DNA from: Treponema sp. OMZ 787
Lineage (GTDB): Bacteria > Spirochaetota > Spirochaetia > Treponematales > Treponemataceae
Reading direction: 5' to 3'
Assembly: GCF_024181225.1 (NCBI RefSeq)
Contig: NZ_CP051198.1
Location: 62,001 to 126,000, forward strand
DNA: 64,000 nucleotides
Under the pieces are notes generated by a model. It did not search any database. It was not told the DNA's origin and saw only the letters and a program-made list of their open reading frames with translations. Positions 17,875-27,077 of the stretch are shown here, piece after piece (the first letter of the stretch is position 1; each line of letters starts with the position of its first letter). Both the position numbers and the translations under genes were made by a program.

Positions 17875-18096
17875 CTACTCTTCCTCTTCGGCTTCAGACT
17901 CTTCTTCGGGGGGAGGAGTTTTTTCTTTTTCAGGCTTGGGAGTTTTCTTTTTTGTGACAAAGTGCCTAGGCTTTTTCTTATAGCTCATTACATAAAAAAT
18001 AAAGCTTAAAAGCAGGCCGCAAACGATAGTAACACCAATTACTATGGGAGAAAGGACAACATTTTTTACCACATAAAAAAAACCGATTGAATTCAT
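17875..18096 (-). CDS. Small membrane protein with Lys/Pro/Glu tail
   Basis: The 73-residue product has one membrane helix at about residues 14-38, then a basic segment (KKKPRHFVTKKK) and a tail made almost only of Pro, Lys and Glu. No function can be assigned. It marks the edge between the hypothetical cluster and the decayed conjugative-element genes. Confidence 0.5.
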   Translation of the reverse strand: MNSIGFFYVVKNVVLSPIVIGVTIVCGLLLSFIFYVMSYKKKPRHFVTKKKTPKPEKEKTPPPEEESEAEEEE

Positions 18097-18233
18097 ACTC
18101 TTTTATCGGAAAAACCTACAAAAAATTTTAGCGGCTTCTACGGTTGCTGCCTATCCAAATATTTCCTTTCGTCTAATTATACTATGTTTTTAGGAGATTG
18201 TTAAGTGTATAGGCAGTGACGACAACTTCTCAT

Positions 18234-18957
18234 CTACGCAATATCCAAAATATCCGTATTGAGTAGGAAATCTTTCATATCCATAATGACAAAACCATCT
18301 TCATTTCTCCACGGTTTCTTGCGGCCGCTTATAATGATAATCTTCTTAAAAGAATCGGGAATGTTATGCAGTGAATAAAACTCTTGATTTTGTTTAGCTT
18401 CCGAATTGATGTCAAATGCAACTTGAATATAATATCGCCGGTTCCCCTGATTTGCCGCAAAGTCAACCTCCAGCTGCTTGCGGATACGCTTGCCCTCTTT
18501 GTCATATAGACCGTTCCGGCATCCGCATTATAGCTGCGAATCAATAACTCATTATAGACAATATTCTCCATGATATGAGTAGGCTGCTGCTGTCTGAAAT
18601 TAAAACGAGCGTTTCGAAGTCCTAAATCCGTAAAGTAATATTTCATATTTGCTCCAATATACTTCCGTCCCTTAATATCATACCGGCTCGCCTTGGAAAT
18701 CAAAAAGGCATCCGCCAAATGTTCAATATGGTTGGAAATCGTCTTATTGGTATAAATCATTTGATGCTCACTTGCAAAGGTATTGGCAATTTTCGTAGGA
18801 TTGGTTGAAGCACCGATTACAGAGGCAAGCAAGTCAACCAAAACTCCAAGCTCATCCGCACTTTGAATCTTGTTTCTTTCAATCACATCTTTTAGATATA
18901 CATTTGTAGAAATATTTTTTAGGTGATTCTCTTTATCCCTTTCACTCTTTATTTTTG
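18234..18957 (-). pseudogene. Broken AAA ATPase/DUF4143 gene, C-terminal part
   Basis: The minus strand encodes VYLKDVIERNKI, SNHIEHLADAFLI and KYYFTDLGLRNARF, which belong to the DUF4143 half of the common AAA_14/DUF4143 ATP-binding proteins. The ATPase half (Walker motifs) is missing. A frameshift near 18505 moves the rest (KEGKRIRKQLEVDFAANQG to LLNTDILDIA) into another frame ending at 18234. The gene is thus truncated at the 5' end and frameshifted. Its promoter-proximal sequence is lost. Confidence 0.75.
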
Positions 18958-19057
18958 TTCATTTGCACACTTTTTATTAACGATATTCTATCACAAATTA
19001 CTGCCGATTTCAATATTCATTCCATTTTTATGTGTATATATACATTTCTTCGGAATC

Positions 19058-19138
19058 AAAAAAGGAAGTATCGGCTATTTGCTTTTACTTCTTTTTAGTG
19101 ATTTTATTTAATTGTTATACTTCGACAAACTGGGATTT
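19058..19138. repeat. 81-bp repeat element, copy R1
   Basis: It is about 88 percent identical to R2 at 20785-20865. It contains a stem GGAAGTA... TACTTC followed by GACAAA-CTGGGA-TTTGTC, another short stem. It ends right at the 3' end of a minus-strand ASCH gene remnant. A related tail (GACAAACTGGGATTTGT) ends next to the 3' end of the gene at 24157. Confidence 0.65.
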
Positions 19139-19140
19139 GT

Positions 19141-19317
19141 CTAAAATACTTCGCATATCATCGAAGCTTGTTCATAGAAATTTTTTCCTACCGATTTATA
19201 TTCTTCAGAAAAAAAGCTGTCATGAACATCTCTCCAATACCGATAGATCCTATCTTCCTCTCCTTCATGCCATGCATGTTCTGTTGTAATTAATTTATAA
19301 GGCATTATATCCACCAT
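19141..19317 (-). pseudogene. ASCH-domain protein remnant (C-terminal 58 codons)
   Basis: The frame reads MPYKLITTEHAWHEGEED, then IYRYWRDVHDSFFSEE and ends FYEQASMICEVF. This is the C-terminal half of the ASCH RNA-binding domain with its E-G-x-x-D-R-x-Y-x-Y-W-R signature. The N-terminal half is not found upstream in any frame. ASCH proteins are small RNA-binding or RNA-cleaving proteins, some able to act on modified nucleosides. Confidence 0.65.
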
Positions 19318-19380
19318 TCCGAGGTCAGTTCCCCTTCCTGAATCAATGGGTTTAAACTCTTTTCAGCCTCTATTACAAAA

Positions 19381-19776
19381 TCATTTTTCTTCCGGGACAT
19401 TTTTCAATATATATTTACTTACCAAATAACCGATAGAAGCAAGTACAATTCCAACACCCGCAAAAGAGGCCAAGGCAATAAAGTAGCCTGAAATCTTACT
19501 TGTATCAAACCATCCGCTGTATAATAAAGCCGGATAAACGGTACAAAGCATAGCTATAGTATGAAGAGTGATTTTTTTCTTAACGCTCCAAACATCATAG
19601 TCATATAATGCCGAAAACCCTGATACTGAAGCCGATATAATCGTAATTGCAACCATCATCCGAAATTGCTTAAGATCTCCGCTTTTATAAGTAAAATATG
19701 TGCCGATACCCATAATAATCAATAAGATGCCGCCTCTCAGCAGACCACTCCTAATCACTTTTCTTTTCAGTTTCAT
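19381..19776 (-). CDS. DUF3021-family membrane protein
   Basis: The 131-residue protein has four hydrophobic helices (about 12-30, 40-58, 70-90, 98-122) and the IISASVSGFSALYDYDVWSVKKKITLH block typical of DUF3021. Such proteins usually sit next to LytTR regulators and are thought to modulate them. No LytTR gene is next to it here, so it is an orphan. GGGAGAAAC precedes the ATG. It appears intact inside a region of broken genes. Confidence 0.7.
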   Translation of the reverse strand: MKLKRKVIRSGLLRGGILLIIMGIGTYFTYKSGDLKQFRMMVAITIISASVSGFSALYDYDVWSVKKKITLHTIAMLCTVYPALLYSGWFDTSKISGYFIALASFAGVGIVLASIGYLVSKYILKNVPEEK

Positions 19777-19939
19777 ATGTTTCTCCCTTCTAAATAGATA
19801 GTTATTTTTAAGATAATCTCTTTTCTTATATCTTGCCGATTCATGTTATTTAAAACTACTGCTCTTCAGTATCCGTCATATTTCACACAACCATTCTGCG
19901 TTTCTCTAAACACTAAATATGCATCAGACAGCTTCTAAT

Positions 19940-20041
19940 TTATATCATCACAATATAGTTACTTAAATAAGCAACTATAATATTAATTTCATCATAAAAT
20001 ACATTCATTGCACTTTCATCTTTTAACTTAATTTCTCTCAT
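19940..20041 (-). CDS. Short 33-codon frame, possible gene remnant
   Basis: An ATG at 20041, 10 bases after the stop of the XRE frame and preceded by AAGGAAG, opens a frame starting MREIKLKDESAMNVFYDEI and stopping at 19940. It might be the start of a now broken gene. Nothing recognisable lies in 19777-19939. Confidence 0.25.
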   Translation of the reverse strand: MREIKLKDESAMNVFYDEINIIVAYLSNYIVMI

Positions 20042-20051
20042 CTTCTTCCTT

Positions 20052-20257
20052 TCAATAATTATCATCAAAGCTAATCACATCATTCGGAGTACAATCAAGT
20101 GCCTTGCATATTCTCTCAAGGTTTTTGAATGTAATCGGCTTATTCTTTCCCATCTGTGCCATAACATTAGTGGTGAGTCCCGCCATTCTTATGACATCGA
20201 CTTTCATCAGATCCTTTTTATTAGTTGTATCCATAACGGTTTATAATTAAGTGCCAT
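20052..20257 (-). pseudogene. YozG-like Cro/CI-type regulator with frameshift
   Basis: ATG 20257 begins MALNYKPLWIQLIK, the normal start of this 65-70-residue helix-turn-helix family. One base appears lost in the following A run (near 20219), because the continuation VDVIRMAGLTTNVMAQMGKN...ALDCTPNDVI lies in the next frame. That downstream part can be read alone from ATG 20234 as 60 residues. The helix-turn-helix itself is complete, so a shortened protein is possible. Confidence 0.65.
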
Positions 20258-20393
20258 CGTTCATTCTACTATCTGCATAAACTTTATCAATTATACCATA
20301 TAAATTGAATAAACTCAATCTAATGTTCTCGAACTTAAGTTTTACAAACCTTGTTTCACTTGTTATTCCGTCTTTATTCTGCCATTAAGTGCT

Positions 20394-20636
20394 TTACGCC
20401 TTGGCTCTTTCCTTGAAGTAGCCGAACACATGGATAAAATCACCTTTCTTAAAATCCCTTGCCACCTCACTTTTTTCGCCATACACCGAGCATTTGGTGT
20501 ATTCCTTACCACCTCCGTACTTCTTCACCAAGGTGAAGTTTGCCACCTTTACCTCTTCGCAATCTTTTTCAAATGAGCTAAACACAGGCTCTTCCACAAG
20601 ACTGGCATTGATGTTAATCATTTTTTCTTTGTCCAT
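20394..20636 (-). CDS. Truncated SSB-like protein
   Basis: The 80-residue product has a single-stranded-DNA-binding OB-fold pattern (VANFTLVKKYG...KCSVYGEKSEVARDFKKGDFIHVFGYFKERAK) as encoded by many conjugative elements. It stops earlier than usual, right after the FGYFKER strand. AAGGATAAGGAA leads into the ATG. It fits with the other conjugation-gene remnants nearby and is likely non-functional or partial. Confidence 0.6.
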   Translation of the reverse strand: MDKEKMININASLVEEPVFSSFEKDCEEVKVANFTLVKKYGGGKEYTKCSVYGEKSEVARDFKKGDFIHVFGYFKERAKA

Positions 20637-20784
20637 TTCCTTATCCTTTCTTATTTTGAGTAAAAAAATAGACGATAGGATTCCTCTCTATCGCCTTAAC
20701 TATTTGACTGTTCTTATTATTTCCACCGATATAGTCGGAGATCTGTTCCTTATTTTCATCTCTTCCGCCTTATTTTTAAGCATT

Positions 20785-20865
20785 AAAAAAGGAAGTATCG
20801 GCAATTTGCTTTTACTTCCTCTTAGTGGTTTTATTTAGTTGTTTTACTGCGACAAACTGGAATTT
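20785..20865. repeat. 81-bp repeat element, copy R2
   Basis: Second copy of the R1 element. Here the first stem is GGAAGTA...TTACTTCC and could stop transcription in either direction; the second motif reads GACAAACTGGAATTTAC. It lies 36 bases beyond the 3' end of the reductase-like gene at 20901. The rest of 20637-20900 shows no gene. Confidence 0.65.
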
Positions 20866-20900
20866 ACCTGTAGATATTATCGTCATCTACAATTTAATTT

Positions 20901-21431
20901 TTATCTACGAATATAATTCAACTCGACAATTCCATTATTTGTTATCGTGTTGATTAATTTCAATTTATGTTCCGCATCATTTTGGCTAAATAATTTTATA
21001 CCATTCCCTAAAATTGTCGGAATAATGGATATAAGATACTCATCAATCACATCTGAAGAAATGGCTTGTTGAACTAAGTCTGCTCCTCCACATATCCAAA
21101 TATCTTTTCCTTCAACCCCTTTTAATTTCTTGATCAATTCCTCCAAATTATCACTTGTAAAAATGATCTTATCGGAATCTTGTTGTTCTCGGTGAGTGAA
21201 AACATAAGTCAATAAATTGTCATAAACCCAATTATCAGGGGATAACTCAGTTATTATCTGATTGTAAGTATTCCAACCCATCAGAACTGTGTCTATATTT
21301 TTTATAAACTCAGAATAGGTACTTTCGTTTTCTAAACAATCTTCATGACCTTGCAGAAAAGCGACACCCCCATTTTTATCAGCAATATAGCCATCTACAC
21401 TCATAGCTATAAACAGTTTTACTTTTCTCAT
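20901..21431 (-). CDS. Dihydrofolate reductase-fold (RibD C-terminal-like) protein
   Basis: The 176-residue protein matches the YyaP/YwjB-type DHFR-like family: KLFIAMSVDGYIADKNG at the start, VLMGWNTYNQI near residue 48, DIWICGGADLVQQ near 113 for NADP(H) binding, and a late EYLISIIPTILGNGI. The substrate is unknown; these proteins are probable reductases of small molecules. The gene looks intact, starts with MRKVKLF, and lies alone among element remnants. Confidence 0.82.
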   Translation of the reverse strand: MRKVKLFIAMSVDGYIADKNGGVAFLQGHEDCLENESTYSEFIKNIDTVLMGWNTYNQIITELSPDNWVYDNLLTYVFTHREQQDSDKIIFTSDNLEELIKKLKGVEGKDIWICGGADLVQQAISSDVIDEYLISIIPTILGNGIKLFSQNDAEHKLKLINTITNNGIVELNYIRR

Positions 21432-21590
21432 ATCTTAACCTCAACTTCTAATTTTTCTCTCTAAATATTTTAGGATATTATACCATTTTCAGGGCGTTTT
21501 TTCCACTGTCAAATTTCCTGCTTGCTATCAAGTCTTTTATAGAAACGGATTGAAAAGAACGGAAGGCGGAATACAAAGCATCTGTTTTAT

Positions 21591-21773
21591 TTATTCTTTC
21601 CGCTGGGCTTGCACTATCTTTAACAGCTTATCTTGAAAGGTATCTTTACTCTTTTTATCAAAATATATCTCGGTTACAAAGGTCTTTCCATTCACCTTTT
21701 TTGTTAGTATGCCGTCAGGTTTCCGGGGCGTCGCTCGTTCTTCGTTGGTCTGTGGTTTTTGTTTTTCAGTCAT
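21591..21773 (-). CDS. TnpW-family transposon protein
   Basis: The 60-residue protein (PDGILTKKVNGKTFVTEIYFDKKSKDTFQDKL in the middle) fits the TnpW family found next to large serine recombinases in Tn4451-like elements. GGAGG precedes the ATG. Its role is unclear. It follows the recombinase fragment at 21850, as expected for that element type. A stem with AAGAGGTTTCC / GGAAATCTT and a T run between the two (21790-21830) may be a terminator. Confidence 0.7.
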   Translation of the reverse strand: MTEKQKPQTNEERATPRKPDGILTKKVNGKTFVTEIYFDKKSKDTFQDKLLKIVQAQRKE

Positions 21774-21849
21774 TTAATCCTCCTTTTACTTGCACAAAAA
21801 AAGATTTCCTGTACTTCGGAAACCTCTTTTGCTTGGTTGATATTTGGTT

Positions 21850-22488
21850 TTAGGTTGTTGCTTGTAGCTTCTTTTTTGCTCGGTATTCTCGTGCTTTTAC
21901 TTTCTCATACTCTCTAAACTTTTCAATGTTTTTGGCTCGGTACTCTTTTGAATATGCCCTATGGTAGGCTCGTGCTTTTTCTTTCTTAGCTTCTTCGATT
22001 TCTTCCCTCATCTGTATCATTTCTTGTTCTGTCGGTTCTATCTGTTTTGTGAGTTCATTTTCAAATTTCCCGATATAGTTGAAATAGACTTCGATACGCT
22101 GAACGGCATATTTTGCTCTTTTGACATCTCGCTCATGTACAACGATTTTATTGATAAACTCATTGATAGCAGTGGGGGTAAGTTCTTCAAAGTCTGAGTA
22201 GCTTTCAGCAAGCCTTATAAAATTCTTGGCTCTTTGGTTGGCATTTTCAAATTCGGATAAGCGTTCTTCTATTTGCTCCTGTTCTGATTTTAAGCTATAA
22301 TATTCTTCTGCATATTTTCCCGATAGTTGTTCATAGCGTTTCGGCTCAATATTTCCCAGTGCGTTATCTTCATACAGTTTATTCATCACTCTTTCTATCT
22401 GTTCCAATCTGTCTGTGATTTGTGGGATACGCTTTTTCTGTTTCCCTACTTCTTCGTTCTGTTCTTTGGCAAGACTGTTTTTTACCAA
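21850..22488 (-). pseudogene. Large serine recombinase, C-terminal fragment (DUF4368 region)
   Basis: 212 residues are open: ALVKNSLAKEQNEEV, a long coiled coil, INEFINKIVVHERD, and the basic tail with repeated EYRAKN/REYRAKKK. This is the C-terminal part of TnpX-like recombinases. The catalytic serine domain and zinc ribbon are missing. Reading upstream in frame gives EIDKLEFEA and then a TGA inside the 55-bp repeat at 22500-22554, so the truncation point coincides with that repeat. The fragment cannot catalyse recombination. Confidence 0.8.
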
Positions 22489-22499
22489 TGCTTCAAATT

Positions 22500-22554
22500 C
22501 TAATTTGTCAATTTCTCATCTACCCCATTATATCACTTTTCCCATATTTTGTCA
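22500..22554. repeat. Promoter-bearing direct repeat, copy A
   Basis: About 80 percent identical to 27713-27766. On the minus strand it carries ATGACA, 17 bases and TATAAT, a fair sigma-70 promoter pointing into the recombinase fragment. Together the two copies bracket the VirD4-MobA-PadR-C39 block. Confidence 0.55.
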
Positions 22555-22555
22555 T

Positions 22556-24037
22556 TTAATCAAGTTGAATATTCATTCTTGTAACCACTGTATTCTTTCT
22601 TAATTTTGCTTTTTCTCTTGTGGCAAGATACTTCTGAATATCAAAGAAATTCCTCTTGTCGTAGTCTTCTAAGAGTTTATAATTTTTATGCTTTGTGATG
22701 TCGAATTTATCCGATAGGAAAGGGCGAACACCACGAAGCTGAAAGATACATTTACCGCCGTCCATAACTGTAATCTCATCTTGACTCATCAGCTCTTTCC
22801 CGGTCTTTTGGTAATTTAATCCAAAACTCTTTTGATTGCTCCTTGTTTCCGAGGTGTTATAAAGGTCGATGGTTTCTTTTCCAAGTGTTTCAGAAAGCTC
22901 TTTTAATGTTGTTTTCTCTTTCCCTCCTAAAAACAAGGTACTATCACAGTTACCGACAATGGTATCTGCATGATCCTTGTAAATTACCTTTAGCTGAGAT
23001 TGTGCTTGCAAGATAATGCTCGCCGAAATCTCTCGGCTTCGGATTGTAGCAATCAACTTCTCAAACTTTGGAATCAAACAGATATTCGCAAACTCATCAA
23101 GAAGAAACCTCACATGAATCGGAAGCCTACCGCCATACTCGTCATCCGCCTTATCACACAATAGGTTAAAGAGCTGCGAGTACATAATAGATACCACAAA
23201 ATTGAAGGTGTCATCAGTATCCGAAATAATGACGAATAGAGCCGTCTTTTTTTCTCCAAGGGTGTCAAGCTCCAGTTCATCTTCACTCATCAACTCTCTA
23301 AGCTCCTGAATATCAAAAGGAGCGAGCCTTGCACCACAAGAAATCAATATGCTCTTCGCAGTTTTGCCGGCGGAAAGCTTATATTTTCGGTATTGCTTCA
23401 CAGCAAAGTGTGCCGGTTCTCGTTTTTCCAACGCTTCAAAGAGCCTATCAATCGGATTCATATAGGTTTCGTCATCTTCTCTGACCTCAGAAGCATCAAT
23501 CATATCAAGAAGTGTCTTAAAATTCTTTTCTTCCTGTGGAGCTTCATAGAAGATATAACCTATCAAAGCCGTATAATAAAGCTTTTCGGCTTTTACCCAA
23601 AAATCTTCTCCCGATTTTTCTCCCTCACCCTTGGTATTGGCGATAATAGTCTGCACCAGCTTCAAAATATCCTTTTCGCTCTTGATATAGGCGAATGGAT
23701 TGTATTTCATCGACTTCTTGAAGTTGATGGTATTAAGGATTTTAATCTCATACCCATTTTTCTGAAGCATCTTACCGCACTCCAAGACGATCGTTCCCTT
23801 CGGATCAGTAACACAATATGACGAGTGCATTTGCATTAAGTTCGGTTTCACATAAAACCTCGTCTTACCGGAGCCTGAACCACCGATCACAAGAACATTT
23901 TTATTTCTTGCGTGTTTCGGATTCTTCGGTCGTCCGTTCATCGTGAGTCTTTCTGTCTGTGTCAGAAGAATGTTGTTCTCCATCTTTTCATCGATATACG
24001 GCTCTATATCTTTAGAATTGCCCCAGAGAGCGTTTTG
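22556..24037 (-). pseudogene. VirD4/TraG-type coupling protein lacking its N-terminus
   Basis: The frame encodes the cytoplasmic ATPase of a type IV coupling protein: Walker A GGSGSGKT at residues 34-41 of the part read from ATG 23983, the PKGTIVLECG block, Walker B FLLDEFAN near 295, and the SQDEITVMDGGKCIFQLRG end region. Such proteins bring the relaxase-DNA complex to the conjugation channel. The frame is open upstream through NALWGNSKDIEPYIDEK to a TGA at 24038, and the two membrane helices normally before this are absent. The protein is therefore not membrane-anchored and probably a relic. Confidence 0.82.
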
Positions 24038-24156
24038 TCAAGTACCTTTTTGTGTTTATGGACGATTTTTGAAAATTGAGCAACAAAAAAACAGCAAACC
24101 TTTGTGATTTACTGTTTCTCAAATTGTTATATTCAATTAGACAAACTGGGATTTGT

Positions 24157-24717
24157 TTAAATATCATATTCCTTTATAATTTTATTCGCTAATTCAATTT
24201 GCCGATTTCTTTCTTCTTCGACTTTTAAATTATCATTAGGGAATAAAATATTAATAACTTTAATAGCATAATCAGATGATACAATAGCATGTCCTCTCAT
24301 ATGACCAGTTGCTATGGATTGTGCAAATACTCTTGCAGAATATTTACTTAAATCATTAATTGACATTTGTCCTAATTTATTCGCTAAAAATCCAGCGTTT
24401 CTCAGTTTATACGCACTTGATTTCCCGTCAATACGCATATTTAATACCGCTGTTGTTTCACACATGATTGATTCCTTTAACTCTTTATCACCAATCTCTA
24501 TAAAAGATAAGAACGCTTGAGCATTTTCTAATGCCCATCTTGCTACATATTTGTGAGACATCTTATATAAAATCATCTCTAATTTGTATCTTTTCTCTGA
24601 TGAATCATTTATTTTAATTTTGTACTTTGATGGTATTTCCCACTTTCCATCTTGAAATAAATTTTGTTCAAACTCATTCCATGAGAATTTTGAAGTATCT
24701 ATAATTTTCACCTCCAT
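24157..24717 (-). CDS. Imm-5-like putative immunity protein
   Basis: The 186-residue protein is helical with SHKYVARWALENAQAFLSF at about 53-71, AYKLRNAGFLANKLGQ, ARVFAQSIATGHMRGHAIVSSDYAIKVI at about 127-155. This alternating pattern with the ATGH...HA...DYA signature resembles Imm-5-type immunity proteins of polymorphic toxin systems. No toxin is next to it, so it is an orphan. The region around ATG 24717 is odd because GGAGGTGAAA lies just inside the coding sequence. Identity is moderately sure. Confidence 0.55.
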   Translation of the reverse strand: MEVKIIDTSKFSWNEFEQNLFQDGKWEIPSKYKIKINDSSEKRYKLEMILYKMSHKYVARWALENAQAFLSFIEIGDKELKESIMCETTAVLNMRIDGKSSAYKLRNAGFLANKLGQMSINDLSKYSARVFAQSIATGHMRGHAIVSSDYAIKVINILFPNDNLKVEEERNRQIELANKIIKEYDI

Positions 24718-24774
24718 AAATTCTAATTTGTTTTACTCGCTGTTTGTTATATTATACCATATTTTCAATTAGTT

Positions 24775-25992
24775 TTACAGGTCTAATTCTTGCTTCTTAA
24801 CCTGTGTTATTTCTCTGTTTTCTTGTTGTAATTTCTCTATACAGCTTCTTACACTTTCAGCTTGTTCCACTTCTTTCCTTAGGTCTATGATTTGAGAATA
24901 CAGACTATCTTTTTCTTTCTTCAAGGCTGTTACTTCCGATTTCTATTTTGATACATTTAAGGTCTTGCTTTCGCCTAAATGCTCTTTGAGATATTTCTTC
25001 GCACTTTCAAATAAAACAATCTCTGCTGTATGCTCATTATAAAAATCTTCCTGTTTACTTTTCTTTAACTTGGTATAGACTTTGTAGGTATCTTTATGTT
25101 TCAAATACTTTTCTGCTTGGTCAATAAGTTTGGTTTTATCATCAATGCTCTTTTCGGTGTCTTTGATGATTCTTGTAGTCTTATAGTTCTTATCTCGTAA
25201 TGCCGATATACTTTTTTTCAGTTCCGATAAGGAAGTAATGCTTTTCTCTTTTAGGTACTCATAGCTTTCAATGTATTGCTCTAAATCTGTATTATGGTTA
25301 TCAGCATTTTTACGGATAAGATTTTCAAAAATTGATAATAGATTTTCTTTAGGTGGGAGGGTGGACTTTGTATTTTCGTTTTCTACTTTTTCTTCTTTTC
25401 CAATTCCCCTTATCCAATTTAACAAGGCTTTTATTCTTCTTGAGATTTCTTTTAATATCTTGTTTTGATGTTTGATTTCTCGGTTAATGTTTCCTCTGTC
25501 TGTGTCTATGCCTTTTTTCTCCATTTGACTTGCTGATACTCCTAAATGGATGGTCGGTATTTGCTCTATTCCTTGTCTTTGATAGGAACGATGGTCAACT
25601 TTTTCTTTTATGCTATTTTCTTCAAGATATTTGTTTGTAATATCTGCCCATGCTTTTCGCCACTCTTCCGCTTTTTCTTGCTCGTTCCAATCGACTGTAT
25701 TAATTTTTTTGGTTTTGTAATTACCGTTTTTGAGTTTTACTTTTTCTCCGTTTTCATCAAGGATATATCCTTTTTTTGATTTTGCTCCCCATGTTGTATC
25801 TTCGTTGAACGGTCGCATAGTAAGTAAAATATGAGCGTGTGGGTTTCCGTCATTTTTATCGTGTAAGGCAATATCGGCACACATACCGGCATTTACAAAA
25901 TTTTCTTTTACATATTCTCGTACAAGTTCTATCTGTTTTTCTCGGCCTAATTCTAAAGTATCTGCCCCTTCAGGACAACAAAAAAGCAGCAA
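24775..25992 (-). pseudogene. MobA/MobL relaxase, 5'-truncated with internal TAG
   Basis: The frame holds the relaxase active-site block HDKNDGNPHAHILLTMRPF (His residues at 44, 52 and 54 of the open part) and the HRSYQRQGIEQIPTIHLG region. MobQ-type relaxases nick oriT and lead the strand in conjugation. The N-terminal 100 or more residues, with the catalytic Tyr, are absent. After KTLNVSK a TAG (24943-24945) interrupts a coiled-coil tail that continues in frame (KSEVTALKKEKDSLYSQ) to TAA at 24775; relatives have Trp at this point. Doubly defective. Confidence 0.85.
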
Positions 25993-26093
25993 ATCTTTTC
26001 AGACCAACTGCTTTTTACCACGATAATGGGCGAAGTTTATTCAGTTCCTATAAGAGAGATGTATTCTCTTTGCAAACTTACGCAAATATCAAT

Positions 26094-26642
26094 CTATTCC
26101 CAAATATCTTTTTCTTCTTTTGGCAGAGAATATTTCCTATGCTTTCGAACACCCAAGATGAAGAAGATGATCCCGGAAATAATTAAGCCGATATCAATAA
26201 CAACGGCGATCCAAAACGGAACACCTTTCGACTTCACATAGTACAGTGTTTGAATCAACATAATGATACCCAACATGAACTGCCCTATGCCGGTGATAAA
26301 GAAATGAGAACATCTTTTGTTCATTTGCTTTTTGATCTCATTCTTTTCGGTGTACAAATCCAGCGGACCATCGGCTGCATTCTTCCTGAGATACACCCTT
26401 CCGCCATACTCCGCCGCTACAGAAATACCAGTTTGTTCCAAGAAATCAAGATATTCTTTTTTCTTTCTGCCTGTATAATCGGGAATATCAATCTTATACT
26501 GATACTTCACCGGAGAAACATCTTCAAACTCATATTCTCCGCCATGATAGCCTATAAGCATTAGTCCTTTCTCACCTTGCTCATTCAGCCATTGTTCTTC
26601 CTTGCTGATGTCCAAAAAAGTTTTTTTAACATTTGTTTTCAT
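26094..26642 (-). CDS. DUF2812-family membrane protein
   Basis: The 182-residue protein starts with a soluble domain with FLDISKEEQWLNEQGEKGLML and YQYKIDIPDY...KKEYLDFLEQTG, typical of DUF2812, followed by two membrane helices (about 112-134 and 142-165). It overlaps the PadR gene by 17 bases, the usual pairing of DUF2812 proteins with PadR regulators. It may be a membrane sensor or effector controlled by PadR; function unknown. It appears intact. Confidence 0.8.
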   Translation of the reverse strand: MKTNVKKTFLDISKEEQWLNEQGEKGLMLIGYHGGEYEFEDVSPVKYQYKIDIPDYTGRKKKEYLDFLEQTGISVAAEYGGRVYLRKNAADGPLDLYTEKNEIKKQMNKRCSHFFITGIGQFMLGIIMLIQTLYYVKSKGVPFWIAVVIDIGLIISGIIFFILGVRKHRKYSLPKEEKDIWE

Positions 26643-26964
26643 TGGTATCCTCCTTCACTTTTTTTGCATTTTGTAACATTTCTTCCAAACGGATAAGCTC
26701 TTTTTCAAAGAACTGTTTTCCTGTGCTTGTGATGGCATATTCAATCCTTCTATCCTGCGGATGCTCGTCCAGTGCCTTAATCCAGCCTTTTTTTTGCAAA
26801 GTGTCGAATGCTCCGTAGAGAGAACCGGCACCGAGATTTACTCGCCCTCCTGTCATTTCTGCAATATCTTTCATCAGGGCATAACCGTGAACCGGTTTAT
26901 GAAGTAGTAGCAGAATGTAAAAGACTGATTCGGTAAGAGCTCCGCTGTTTGCTGTTCTACCCAT
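26626..26964 (-). CDS. PadR-family transcriptional regulator
   Basis: The 112-residue protein has the PadR winged helix (ESVFYILLLLHKPVHGYALMKDI, then GAGSLYGAFDTLQKKGWI, then DRRIEYAITSTGKQFFEKEL). PadR proteins are dimeric repressors. AGGAGA precedes the ATG at 26964. A 13-bp perfect inverted repeat 15 bases upstream is the likely operator for self-control together with the DUF2812 gene. Confidence 0.88.
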   Translation of the reverse strand: MGRTANSGALTESVFYILLLLHKPVHGYALMKDIAEMTGGRVNLGAGSLYGAFDTLQKKGWIKALDEHPQDRRIEYAITSTGKQFFEKELIRLEEMLQNAKKVKEDTNENKC

Positions 26965-26978
26965 GGCTTCTCCTTTCT

Positions 26979-27027
26979 ATTACGAATTATGATATATCGT
27001 TATATGTAATATAACATAATTCGTAAT
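26979..27027 (-). promoter_or_regulatory. Probable PadR operator
   Basis: ATTACGAATTATG (26979-26991) and CATAATTCGTAAT (27015-27027) are perfect inverted repeats around a 23-base AT-rich core that also contains ATATA pairs. The site lies just upstream of the PadR start codon, where a self-repressing regulator would bind. Confidence 0.65.
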
Positions 27028-27077
27028 ATATGTTAATAGCAAAGCAGAAAATATTTATACGTAGCGAAAAGCTTTAG

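Noticed and set aside
24126-24157. Canonical integron attC site
   Set aside because: No RYYYAAC/GTTRRRY core pair could be found; kept only as a weak hypothesis for the repeat family.
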